NCBI GenBank assembly: GCA_002049985.1
Contig: MVCY01000038.1
Coordinates: 1 to 7,101 of the forward strand
DNA length: 7,101 nucleotides
Reading direction: 5' to 3'
Source of the DNA: Candidatus Latescibacteria bacterium 4484_181
GTDB lineage: Bacteria; Latescibacterota; MVCY01
Made by a program: the position numbers and the translations under genes. A model generated the notes under the pieces. The model ran no database searches. It was not told where the DNA came from and saw nothing but the letters and a program-made list of their open reading frames with translations. Shown piece after piece: positions 1 through 6,728 of the stretch. How positions within the stretch are numbered: the stretch's first letter is position 1; every line of letters begins with the position of its first letter.

Positions 1-1139
1 ACAGAGTCGCCCATGGCCTCGCTGAAGGTGATCTCTATCGGCTGGTCCAAATGGACATTTCTGGCGTTGTTCTTCGGGGAGATAGCGACCACTTCGGGGG
101 CTATGGTGTCTGCCACCGGACTTCCCCTAAAAGTGAAGTTTTCAGAGGGAGCAGCAGCTAAGGGATTGCCAGAAAGATCGGATATGCCGTCGAGAACGAG
201 ATTATATTCCCCAGGCTGCTGTCTTTCAGTGAGCAGCTGGACTTTAGCTTCTTCTCCAGGGAGGATGTATTTGGCCAGCGTCGAAAGGGTGTCCTCACCT
301 ACAATAACGATCTTAGCAGAGGAGATATCCACTGGTTCGTCGAAGGTCAGCTCCAGATGGTCCTGGTCAGATGCTTTTACTGCAAGCAGTTGTGGTCGTG
401 TAGTATCCCGCACTACAGGGAAAAGATCGGCCATTTGAACAAAACTCGCAGAGTCGGTGAGGGCTACATCCCCGGGGGGCACAGCAAGTGCTTCCTGTTC
501 TGGAGTGTATCTTCCATCCCCGTCTTTGTCCAGGAAGGCAAAGACCCGATAGGTTCCAAGGGACAGAAAAGAGAGAAGATAGTTACCTTCTCTGTCGGCT
601 GCGCTCACATAACGAGGAGCGTCCTTTGCCGGATCAGGCTCTTGTCCCCGCTCCAGTCTGTATGCCCACACAATGGCTCCCGGCTGGGGACCAGCGGCAC
701 TGATCACGCTGCCGCCGATTCTCCCGAGGTCCATCCGGCTCCCGGTGGAGAAGGCAAAGCTATAAGCTCTGGCTAAGGGATTGCCTTGCTGATCCTGAGC
801 GCCGGTTCCAATGGTCACCACATAGGTTTGGTCGGGAGAGAGCCTCTGTAAGGGTTTTATGAACAGTCTCCTGCCTTTCCAGCTCAACTCTGGCGGCCTT
901 TCCAACACCGGGCAGATGTAGATTGCCTCCTTGACCGAATCTCGATCCATCCTCTCGCTGAAGCCAACCTCTATTTGAGCATCAAGGCTCACACCGGTGG
1001 AGTTACAGGGTGGAGAGGTGGATACCACTTCGGGTGGGGTTCTGTCGGCTGGACCGCCAGGGGGGAAACCCTGCTTGGCACAGGAGCACAAAAGCAGTGC
1101 GATAGGGAGTAAAAGAGACAAAGCCAGAATCTTATTCAT
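1..1139 (-). CDS. SbsA-type Ig-like domain lipoprotein, C-terminal part beyond the window
   Basis: An open frame of 379 codons starts with ATG at 1139 and runs off the left edge without a stop. Residues 1-20 form a lipoprotein signal: a short basic start (MNK), a Leu-rich core and the lipobox L17-C18-S19-C20, with Ala at +2, which in diderms favours outer-membrane placement. The mature protein opens with GGPADRTPP and a first SbsA/Big_5 Ig-like domain (about 35-132, with the typical VGFSERMD strand). A transthyretin-like or carboxypeptidase-regulatory-like beta domain follows (about 138-236), containing a Ca-binding-like loop DKDGDGRYTPEQE at 204-216. A second Ig-like domain spans about 246-339 (LELTFDEPVD). 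A third begins at about 343 (DTIAPEVVAISP, ITFSEAMGDS) and is cut by the edge. The start overlaps the argF stop as ATGA and has no clear ribosome binding site of its own, so translational coupling is likely. The function is unknown; a structural or surface role is inferred from the domains only. Confidence 0.88.
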   Translation of the reverse strand, partial: MNKILALSLLLPIALLLCSCAKQGFPPGGPADRTPPEVVSTSPPCNSTGVSLDAQIEVGFSERMDRDSVKEAIYICPVLERPPELSWKGRRLFIKPLQRLSPDQTYVVTIGTGAQDQQGNPLARAYSFAFSTGSRMDLGRIGGSVISAAGPQPGAIVWAYRLERGQEPDPAKDAPRYVSAADREGNYLLSFLSLGTYRVFAFLDKDGDGRYTPEQEALAVPPGDVALTDSASFVQMADLFPVVRDTTRPQLLAVKASDQDHLELTFDEPVDISSAKIVIVGEDTLSTLAKYILPGEEAKVQLLTERQQPGEYNLVLDGISDLSGNPLAAAPSENFTFRGSPVADTIAPEVVAISPKNNARNVHLDQPIEITFSEAMGDS

Positions 1140-2056
1140 CTCATCAGGCTGACCAGAATTGCCTTCTGGATATGTAGTCTGTTCTCCGCTTCATCCAGGG
1201 CCATGCAACTGGGGCCGTCCAGCACTTCATCGGTAATCTCCTCTCCCCGATGGGCTGGCAGACAATGGCTAACTAAACAACCGGGTTTTGCGGACTCTAA
1301 GAGTCGTCCATTAACTTGATATGGGCCGAAGACCTTCCGCCTCTTCTCTGCCTCGGCTTCCTGGCCCATACTTGCCCACACATCGGTGTAGATTAGGTCG
1401 GCGCCTTTCACCGCCTGGTAGGGGTCGTGGAGGATGTGGATCGTTGTGCCCCGACGCTGGGCAAAAAGCCGCGCCTGTTCTGTAAGCTCCCTGTTGGGTT
1501 CATATCCTTCCGGACAGGCGATTACAAAATTCATACCCAATCGTGGGCAAAGCAGCATCAGCGAGTTGGCCACATTGTTGCCATCTCCTACAAAGACTAC
1601 ATTGAGTCCATCCAATGAATCCCGTTTTTCTCGCAGGCTCAGGGCGGTAGCAAGCACCTGACAGGGATGTTCTAAATCGCTGAGACCATTGATGACTGGA
1701 ATCTCCACATTTCGAGCCAGCTCCACTATCGTCTGGTGCGAGAAGGTGCGAGCCATCACCGCATCAACCCAGCGTCCAAGATTGCGGGCCACGTCGGCCA
1801 CAGACTCTCGCTTTCCCAACTGGATCTGATTGGGGCCCAAATAGACAGCATGTCCCCCCAATTGAGCCATCCCCACATCAAATGTGACCCGGGTCCGGAG
1901 CGAGGGTTTCTCAAAGATCATCGCTAAGGTTTTCCCCTCGAGTAAAGGCTCAGCCCTGCCCTGCTTCAATTTGGACTTCAACTCCAGGGCTAAGTCCAAA
2001 AGCCCGGTGATCTGTTCTGGAGTGAGATCAGCTACGGAAATCAGGTCATTTTTCAC
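1136..2056 (-). CDS. argF: Ornithine carbamoyltransferase
   Basis: This cytosolic enzyme makes citrulline from ornithine and carbamoyl phosphate in arginine biosynthesis. Its 306 residues are the normal family length. The carbamoyl-phosphate site is seen as S52-L-R-T-R56 and H130-P-C-Q133, followed by the hinge strand FVGDGNNVANS (155-165). The ornithine side is seen as D225-VWA-SMG (SMG 229-231) and H264-CLP-267. The SMG loop and HCLP separate it from aspartate carbamoyltransferase and argue against the N-acetyl- or N-succinyl-ornithine variants. Translation starts at GTG (2056), preceded by a strong AAAGGAGG that overlaps the aroKB stop; no better in-frame start is near. It is third in the aroC-aroKB-argF-lipoprotein run, and its TGA overlaps the start of the lipoprotein by four bases. 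An anabolic rather than catabolic role is inferred from the biosynthetic neighbours and the absence of arginine deiminase genes here. The symbol could equally be argI. Confidence 0.96.
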   Translation of the reverse strand: MKNDLISVADLTPEQITGLLDLALELKSKLKQGRAEPLLEGKTLAMIFEKPSLRTRVTFDVGMAQLGGHAVYLGPNQIQLGKRESVADVARNLGRWVDAVMARTFSHQTIVELARNVEIPVINGLSDLEHPCQVLATALSLREKRDSLDGLNVVFVGDGNNVANSLMLLCPRLGMNFVIACPEGYEPNRELTEQARLFAQRRGTTIHILHDPYQAVKGADLIYTDVWASMGQEAEAEKRRKVFGPYQVNGRLLESAKPGCLVSHCLPAHRGEEITDEVLDGPSCMALDEAENRLHIQKAILVSLMR

Positions 2057-2060
2057 TTTT

Positions 2061-2068
2061 CCTCCTTT
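2061..2068 (-). promoter_or_regulatory. Ribosome binding site deciding the GTG start of argF
   Basis: On the minus strand AAAGGAGG lies four bases before the GTG at 2056. It abuts and partly overlaps the aroKB TAA (2069-2067), so ribosomes finishing aroKB stop directly on the argF entry site. It is the strongest Shine-Dalgarno match seen in the window and supports the GTG start. Confidence 0.8.
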
Positions 2069-3704
2069 ATCTCATCTCTCTTAGTGTCTGATGTAGATAT
2101 TTCACACCTTCTTCAATCTGCCTCTGGCCTACCTGTTCGCTCACCGCAGCCTCTCCTATCCGGTGAAGCAAGACAAACCGCAGTCGACCGCCCCTCACCT
2201 TCTTGTCGGACTCTATCTTTTCTATAATCGCCTGGGTGGAGATGGCAGAAGGACTGCTAGGGAATCCCAGCCTCTCCAGCAGCCTGTTCTGGCGGTTCTT
2301 CTGTTCCTCTGGGAGAAGTTCCATCTGGGAGGCAATATGGCCAGCTACGATCATTCCCAGAAGAACTGCCTCGCCGTGCCGGTAGCAGCGATAGTCCGTA
2401 AGGGCTTCGATGGCGTGTCCTACCGTGTGACCGTAGTTCAAAATAGTCCTTAGGCCCTGCTCCCGCTCGTCTTTGCTCACCACCTCAGCCTTGATCTGGC
2501 AATTTCTTGCTACCAGTTCCTCCAAGAATCCGGGTGGGACAGCGAGCTCCAATAGCTGCTCCATATTGCTCTCAAGACGCTGAAACAGATCGGCATCCCG
2601 GATGAGGCCATGCTTGACCACCTCCACCATCCCTGCCCTCAGCTCTCGTCTGGGCAGGGTTCTTAGCACCCCTGTGTCGATGAGGACAAACTGAGGTTGG
2701 TGGAAGGCGCCGATTAAGTTCTTTCCTAGACGGTGATTGACCGCCACTTTCCCCCCCACACTGGAGTCCACCTGGGCCAGGAGGGTGGTAGGCACCTGGA
2801 TATAGCGGATGCCCCGCAAGAAGGTTGCCGCCACAAATCCGGCGGTATCTCCCACTACACCACCCCCCAGAGCAATAATGGCTGAATCCCTCCCCAGTTT
2901 TGCCCTAATCAGTGATTCAAAGATCCTGTCTGCAGTCTCTAAGGTCTTGTACTGCTCACCATCTGGAATCAAGACGGGGAGGACCTCAAAGCCGTTGTCG
3001 GCCAAGCTTTGTTCCACGGGGCTAAGATAGAACTCTGCTACGGTAGGGTTAGTCACCACGGCAAGTCTACGACCCAGACTGTGCCGGCGGCAGAGCTTTC
3101 CTATCTCAGAAACAAGCCCGGTGCCGATGTAAATGGGATAGCTCCTCTCTTCCAGGTCGACATTCACAACTCTCATAATTTGGAGTAGAACACCTCGCAA
3201 CTTTTCGATTATCTTCTCCGCCACCTCTTCCGGTGAGCCTTTGGTTTCTGTTTGCACTACGATGTCAGCTTGCTGGTAGAATTTCTCTCGCCGGGCAAGC
3301 AGGGATTTGATCTTCTCCAGTTTCTCTGTGTCTGAGAGGCCGGCCAAAAGGGGTCTTTTGTTGTTCCGCTTCACCCTGTGTAAGATGACCTCTGGGGAGG
3401 CAGAGATATAGACACTGATGCCCTGCTGAACTATCTTGCGATTTTCACGATAGCAAGGTGCACCACCGCCTAAGGAGATCACAGCACTTTTCCTCTGAGA
3501 GGCCTCTCTGATGCACAGGTGTTCCAGCCGGCGAAACTCTTCCTCCCCTTGCTGAGCAAATATCTGGGAGATGCTTTTCCCTGCCTTCTGTTCCACCAGT
3601 TGGTCGGTGTCGATAAAATCTCTGCTCAGTTTTCTGGCCAGGGACTGGCCCACTCTGGTCTTTCCGGAGCCCATAAACCCTAGCAAGAAGATGTTCTTCT
3701 CCAT
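2067..3704 (-). CDS. aroKB: Bifunctional shikimate kinase / 3-dehydroquinate synthase (AroK-AroB fusion)
   Basis: One 545-residue frame carries two shikimate-pathway enzymes. Residues 1 to about 172 are shikimate kinase (shikimate to shikimate 3-phosphate): Walker A GFMGSGKT (9-16), shikimate-binding D32-x-D34 and R58, GGGAP (79-83), lid arginine R117 in RPLL, and R139/Y143 before the QQAD turn. Residues about 177-545 are 3-dehydroquinate synthase (DAHP to 3-dehydroquinate, NAD- and metal-dependent): DGEQYK (248-253), GGGVVGD (280-286), PTTLLAQVDSSVGGK (305-319), and the metal-site residues E361, H426 and H443, with H430 as the second His of GHTVGH. All key residues are present, so both halves look active. 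The same kinase-first fusion is known from Thermotoga maritima. The start overlaps the end of aroC by 25 bp and the ribosome binding site there is weak, which suggests coupling. Residue 177 is an in-frame Met at the usual AroB start, so a separate AroB product is possible. Confidence 0.96.
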   Translation of the reverse strand: MEKNIFLLGFMGSGKTRVGQSLARKLSRDFIDTDQLVEQKAGKSISQIFAQQGEEEFRRLEHLCIREASQRKSAVISLGGGAPCYRENRKIVQQGISVYISASPEVILHRVKRNNKRPLLAGLSDTEKLEKIKSLLARREKFYQQADIVVQTETKGSPEEVAEKIIEKLRGVLLQIMRVVNVDLEERSYPIYIGTGLVSEIGKLCRRHSLGRRLAVVTNPTVAEFYLSPVEQSLADNGFEVLPVLIPDGEQYKTLETADRIFESLIRAKLGRDSAIIALGGGVVGDTAGFVAATFLRGIRYIQVPTTLLAQVDSSVGGKVAVNHRLGKNLIGAFHQPQFVLIDTGVLRTLPRRELRAGMVEVVKHGLIRDADLFQRLESNMEQLLELAVPPGFLEELVARNCQIKAEVVSKDEREQGLRTILNYGHTVGHAIEALTDYRCYRHGEAVLLGMIVAGHIASQMELLPEEQKNRQNRLLERLGFPSSPSAISTQAIIEKIESDKKVRGGRLRFVLLHRIGEAAVSEQVGQRQIEEGVKYLHQTLREMR

Positions 3705-4828
3705 TGGGAGACTCTCTGTTTCAGCTCTGCCATGCTATCGCCGCCGAATTTTTCCAGCAGGGCGTTGGCTAAGGTGAAGGCCACCACCGCCTCAGCCACC
3801 ACTGAAGCCGCTGGCACAGCACAGATATCAGACCTCTCTTTATGGGCGGACGCGGGCTGCTTTGTCTTCATATCTACAGATCGAAGAGGGGTAGTCAGGG
3901 TGGGAATTGGCTTCATAGCAGCCCGGACGACAATCGGCTGACCATTGGAGATCCCCCCCTCTATGCCTCCGGCATTGTTCGTCTTGCGGTAATAGCCCTG
4001 TGGGCCATAGTATATCTGGTCCTGAACTGCCGAGCCTGGGATCTTAGCTGCCTTGAACCCCAGCCCAAACTCCACTGCCTTTATGGCCTGGATACTGGTC
4101 AAGGCCTGAGCCAGGAGGCCGTCAAGTTTCCTGTCCCAGTGTACATGGCTTCCCAATCCCACGGGCAGCCCGGAGACAATGACCTCGAAGACGCCCCCCA
4201 GAGAGTTGCCTTGCTGTTGGGCATGGTCGATCTGATTCAGCATCTGCTTCTCTGCTTCCGGGTCGACGCATCTGACCGGCGAGCGGTCGGCGAGCTCGTT
4301 CAGGGTGCTCACATCTGTCACAGAAATCCGGGCCTCCACCTCCCCTATAGAGAGAACATGGCTGGCCACCAAGATCTCTAATTCCTCTAAGAGCCTCCTG
4401 GCCAGACTGCACAGGGCAACTCTTATCGCAGTCTCCCTGGCACTGGAGCGCTCCAGCACATTTCTGATGTCGGAGTGGCTGTATTTGACAGCCCCAGAAA
4501 GATCGGCGTGCCCCGGTCGAGGGACGGTCGCCTCTTCGCCACCGCCCACCGCCTCCGGTTCCATTATATGCTTCCAGTTCTGCCAGTCTCTGTTCTCTAT
4601 TAAAAGAGCAACAGGGCTACCCAGGGTTTTGCCAAATCTGACTCCAGAGAGTATCTCGACCCTATCGGTTTCGATTCGCTGCCTGGCGCTTCTACCATAG
4701 CCTTGCTGGCGGCGTCTCAGTTGATGGTTGATGTACTCTGCGGTGATCTGCAGCCCGGCTGGCAGGCCTTCCAATATGCCCACCAAAGCCCGGCCGTGAG
4801 ATTCACCCGCGGTTAAGTAGCGCAGCAT
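3680..4828 (-). CDS. aroC: Chorismate synthase
   Basis: The enzyme catalyses the last shikimate-pathway step, 5-enolpyruvylshikimate 3-phosphate to chorismate, using reduced FMN. The 382 residues cover the whole family. Visible signatures are AGESHG with H11, the RIETDRVEILSGV segment (51-63) followed by GSPVAL, RPGHAD with H107, D120-IRN followed by ERSSARETA (126-134), the FMN-site segment NAGGIEGGISNG (285-296) running into R302 and KPIPT, and R332-SDICAVPA (332-340). H11 and H107 correspond to the conserved acid/base histidines of the family. ATG at 4828 gives the canonical N-terminus. AAAGGA lies only two bases upstream and an ATAAGG is better spaced at about nine. It is the first gene of the aro-arg operon after a 234-bp gap and overlaps aroKB by 25 bp (TAG at 3682). 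A possible promoter lies just upstream. Confidence 0.97.
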   Translation of the reverse strand: MLRYLTAGESHGRALVGILEGLPAGLQITAEYINHQLRRRQQGYGRSARQRIETDRVEILSGVRFGKTLGSPVALLIENRDWQNWKHIMEPEAVGGGEEATVPRPGHADLSGAVKYSHSDIRNVLERSSARETAIRVALCSLARRLLEELEILVASHVLSIGEVEARISVTDVSTLNELADRSPVRCVDPEAEKQMLNQIDHAQQQGNSLGGVFEVIVSGLPVGLGSHVHWDRKLDGLLAQALTSIQAIKAVEFGLGFKAAKIPGSAVQDQIYYGPQGYYRKTNNAGGIEGGISNGQPIVVRAAMKPIPTLTTPLRSVDMKTKQPASAHKERSDICAVPAASVVAEAVVAFTLANALLEKFGGDSMAELKQRVSQWRRTSSC

Positions 4829-4860
4829 AGTCCTTTACCTTATGTTGTTATAGCAAGCGC
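4829..4860 (-). promoter_or_regulatory. Possible extended -10 promoter and leader of aroC
   Basis: On the minus strand TGCTATAAC (4855-4847) fits an extended -10 element (TG, one base, TATAAC). It would place the transcript start about 12 bases before the aroC ATG, leaving room only for the ribosome binding purines (ATAAGG, AAAGGA). No convincing -35 element sits at 16-18 bp. Transcription may instead read through from the ABC gene. This is a weak call based on one motif. Confidence 0.3.
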
Positions 4861-4935
4861 ATGTAAAAGCTGAGAGAAAGCACCACCATCGCACCCTTGC
4901 TGATTGCCCGGTTCGGGGTGAGACCTAATGCGTAA

Positions 4936-4994
4936 GACGTGATGCCTGAAACGTGAAAATGGTACCGATATTCGGTTTAATCACGTTTCACGTC
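4936..4994. repeat. Palindromic ACGTGA/TCACGT repeat cluster in the intergenic gap
   Basis: A perfect 10-bp inverted repeat, TGAAACGTGA (4947-4956) and its complement TCACGTTTCA (4981-4990), flanks 24 bp. Inside those 24 bp is a smaller hairpin, ACCGA-TAT-TCGGT (4964-4976). A second pair, GACGTGA (4936-4942) and TCACGTC (4988-4994), lies outside or overlapping, so the ACGTGA word occurs four times, two in each orientation. No T-tract follows on either strand, which argues against an intrinsic terminator. It may be a dispersed intergenic repeat, a regulator site or an mRNA hairpin. The rest of 4829-5062 contains no gene that I can see. Confidence 0.7.
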
Positions 4995-5062
4995 CTCTGA
5001 ATGGTGCCCATCGGCATAGCATAGTCGTTTCCCGGATTTCAAGTGAGCCTAGTAACACTCGG

Positions 5063-6616
5063 TCAGTTCGCCACAAGAGAAGACCAGTGCAGTTGTCCAG
5101 AAGACTGTTTCTTCATTCGCACTCCTTTTGCTATCCCAATTATCTGGGGTAGCTCAAGTCCGATAGAAACCACAAGGCCAGGATTAGAAAACAGGTCCTT
5201 AAGTGAGCCTGTCAGCACCACTTTTCCTTCCGACAGAACAGTGATTCTTTTCGATACTTGGGCCACCAGATCCATATTATGTGATATGAGCACAATAGTT
5301 TTGCCTTGGCGGTGGAGATCCCTCAGAATCCTAACCATCTGTTTGGTCCCCCGCAGGTCCAACCCCACCGTCGGCTCGTCTAAGACAATCACCTCTGGGT
5401 CCATCGCCAGCACCCCGGCAATAGCGACCCGTCGCTTCTCTCCCTGGCTTAAGTGCATGGGTGATCTCTGACTGAACGAATCGAAGTCCAGTTCTACTGC
5501 CTCCAGCGCCCTCCTCACCCTCTGCTCAACCTCCTCTTCCGCTATTCCGAGGTTTCTGGGACCAAAGGCAACATCCTCGCCAACTTTTTCCTCAAAGAGT
5601 TGAAATTCGGGAAATTGAAAAATCAACCCCACCTTCTGCCTCACCTTCTGCAGATTGATTCCCTTCTTCCACAGGTCCTGCCCTTCGATTTTGATTCGAC
5701 CGGAGGTGGGTTTAAGCAATCCGTTGAAATGTTGGGCTAACGTCGTCTTACCCGAGCCGATAGGGCCAACCAAAGCCAAAAATTCTCCCTCCCTTATCTC
5801 CATAGTCACACCGGAGAGTGCCTCTTTATGGGTAGGGAGCCCATTGTTGTAAATATGAGACAAGTTGTGAGTAGAGATCTTAACCGACCTTGCCGCTCTG
5901 CCCTGTGAGAACGATGGCCCCAGCTCTTCAGGATTGAATAGCTGCCCCAGGTATTGATCAAGCTCCTTTGTGTTGTTCACCCTCTCCAACTGCATCTGGA
6001 GTGGTATATCCAATCCTAAGGCCCGTATCTGATCGCAATGCTGAAAGACAGTTCTGGGCGACCCCTCTAAAACGATCCTGCCTACCTCTCTCCTGCCCCT
6101 TGGGTCTAACAGAGAGGTGGGCTCATCTAAGATAAGATACTTCGGTTCCATTGCCAGAACCGAGGCGATGGCCAAACGTTGTTTCTCCCCTCCGGAGAGG
6201 CGATGTGGAGGATGATGGCGGTACTGTTCCAGTTCAAAGCGCCGCAAGGCCTGGGTGACTCTCTGGCGCATTCTGGCCGGAGGGATACCTATGTTCTCCA
6301 GTCCAAAAGCAATTTCTCGCTCTACGGTAGTAGCGACAATCTGGTTGTCTGGGTTTTGAAAAACCATCCCAACTCGCCTGCGGATAGCAGGGATGTGTTC
6401 TGACCTATAGGTGCAGAGGCCGTCCACCGTCACCTCGCCTGAGCTGGGCAGCAAAAGCCCATTGATACACCGGGCAAGCGTGGTCTTGCCTGAACCATTA
6501 GCACCCATAATGGCTACTGACTCACCCTCCTCAATCTCTAAGTCAATGTCTTCGAGGGCAGTGAGTGAGACATCCTTATACCTATATACAAATGATAGGG
6601 CTTCTATGCTGATCAT
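5063..6616 (-). CDS. Fused ECF transporter ATPases EcfA1-EcfA2 with an internal deletion in the first ATPase
   Basis: The 517 residues contain two ABC ATPase domains of the CbiO/EcfA family, which power uptake of vitamins or metal ions together with membrane EcfT and an S component. Domain 1 (about 1-215) is EcfA1-like: Walker A GANGSGKTT (38-46), Q87 in FQNPDNQIV, signature LSGGEKQR (140-147), Walker B LILDE (161-165) and D-loop SLLD (168-171). Domain 2 (about 245-500) is EcfA2-like: Walker A GPIGSGKTT (284-292), Q334 in FQFPEFQLF, signature LSQGEKRR (389-396), Walker B D413-E414 and switch H446. In domain 1 the stretch after the D-loop jumps from RREV (176-178 region) straight to GRIVLEGSP, so the H-loop strand is missing. 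Walker B Asp to the conserved Gly is 21 residues in domain 1 against 57 in domain 2. Fused twin ATPases occur in this family (for example YkoD of Bacillus subtilis). The ribosome binding site is weak, but the MISIEALSFVY start is typical. Substrate unknown. Confidence 0.92.
   Translation of the reverse strand: MISIEALSFVYRYKDVSLTALEDIDLEIEEGESVAIMGANGSGKTTLARCINGLLLPSSGEVTVDGLCTYRSEHIPAIRRRVGMVFQNPDNQIVATTVEREIAFGLENIGIPPARMRQRVTQALRRFELEQYRHHPPHRLSGGEKQRLAIASVLAMEPKYLILDEPTSLLDPRGRREVGRIVLEGSPRTVFQHCDQIRALGLDIPLQMQLERVNNTKELDQYLGQLFNPEELGPSFSQGRAARSVKISTHNLSHIYNNGLPTHKEALSGVTMEIREGEFLALVGPIGSGKTTLAQHFNGLLKPTSGRIKIEGQDLWKKGINLQKVRQKVGLIFQFPEFQLFEEKVGEDVAFGPRNLGIAEEEVEQRVRRALEAVELDFDSFSQRSPMHLSQGEKRRVAIAGVLAMDPEVIVLDEPTVGLDLRGTKQMVRILRDLHRQGKTIVLISHNMDLVAQVSKRITVLSEGKVVLTGSLKDLFSNPGLVVSIGLELPQIIGIAKGVRMKKQSSGQLHWSSLVAN
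6076..6097 (-). other. Junction of the probable in-frame deletion in the EcfA1 domain
   Basis: This lies between the domain-1 D-loop codons (SLLD, ending at 6104) and the codons for GRIVLEGSP. On the plus strand the 7-base word TCCTGCC occurs at 6076-6082 and again at 6091-6097, the kind of short direct repeat often found at slippage deletions. Comparison with domain 2 of the same protein suggests about 36 codons (108 nt) are absent, and the reading frame is kept. The exact breakpoint cannot be set from this sequence alone. Confidence 0.6.
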
Positions 6617-6659
6617 CTATGGCTCTTGGCAGAAAGGGTTCTATATGGAGAGTTACTAT

Positions 6660-6695
6660 GCGAAGTAATATAGCACAAGATGGGAATTATGTCAA
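6660..6695 (-). promoter_or_regulatory. Sigma-70 type promoter for the ecfA fusion gene
   Basis: On the minus strand TTGACA (6695-6690) is followed after exactly 17 bp by TATATT (6672-6667), which is also preceded by TGC and so reads as an extended -10. The expected transcript start is near 6660, giving a leader of about 44 bases before the ATG at 6616. No operator or riboswitch-like structure is evident in that short leader. The remainder of 6617-6728 holds nothing else that I recognise. Confidence 0.75.
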
Positions 6696-6728
6696 CCGTT
6701 TTTGAGGCGATTGGGTTAGCTGAGAGCT

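Noticed and set aside
13..776. Plus-strand open frames opposite the lipoprotein
   Set aside because: The minus-strand frame here is open over 379 codons with a lipobox and repeated Ig-like motifs; the plus frames show no domain or convincing ribosome binding site.
1136..2056. Aspartate carbamoyltransferase or acetylornithine carbamoyltransferase
   Set aside because: The SMG loop (229-231) and HCLP (264-267) are ornithine carbamoyltransferase signatures.
3842..4381. Plus-strand open frame of 179 codons
   Set aside because: It lies wholly opposite aroC, whose frame carries all family motifs; its translation shows no recognisable domain and it is a shadow.
4122..4412. Minus-strand frame of 96 codons inside aroC
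   Set aside because: It is an alternative frame of the same strand within an intact chorismate synthase gene.
4900..4935. tRNA remnant around the GGTTCGGGG stretch
   Set aside because: No cloverleaf arms or acceptor stem can be paired around it, so the T-arm-like word is chance.
4947..4990. Rho-independent terminator after the ecfA gene
   Set aside because: The 10-bp stem has a long loop and no run of T follows either arm on either strand.
5043..5471. Plus-strand open frame of 142 codons opposite the second ATPase domain
   Set aside because: It covers the Walker B and signature region of EcfA2 in antisense; it has no independent evidence.
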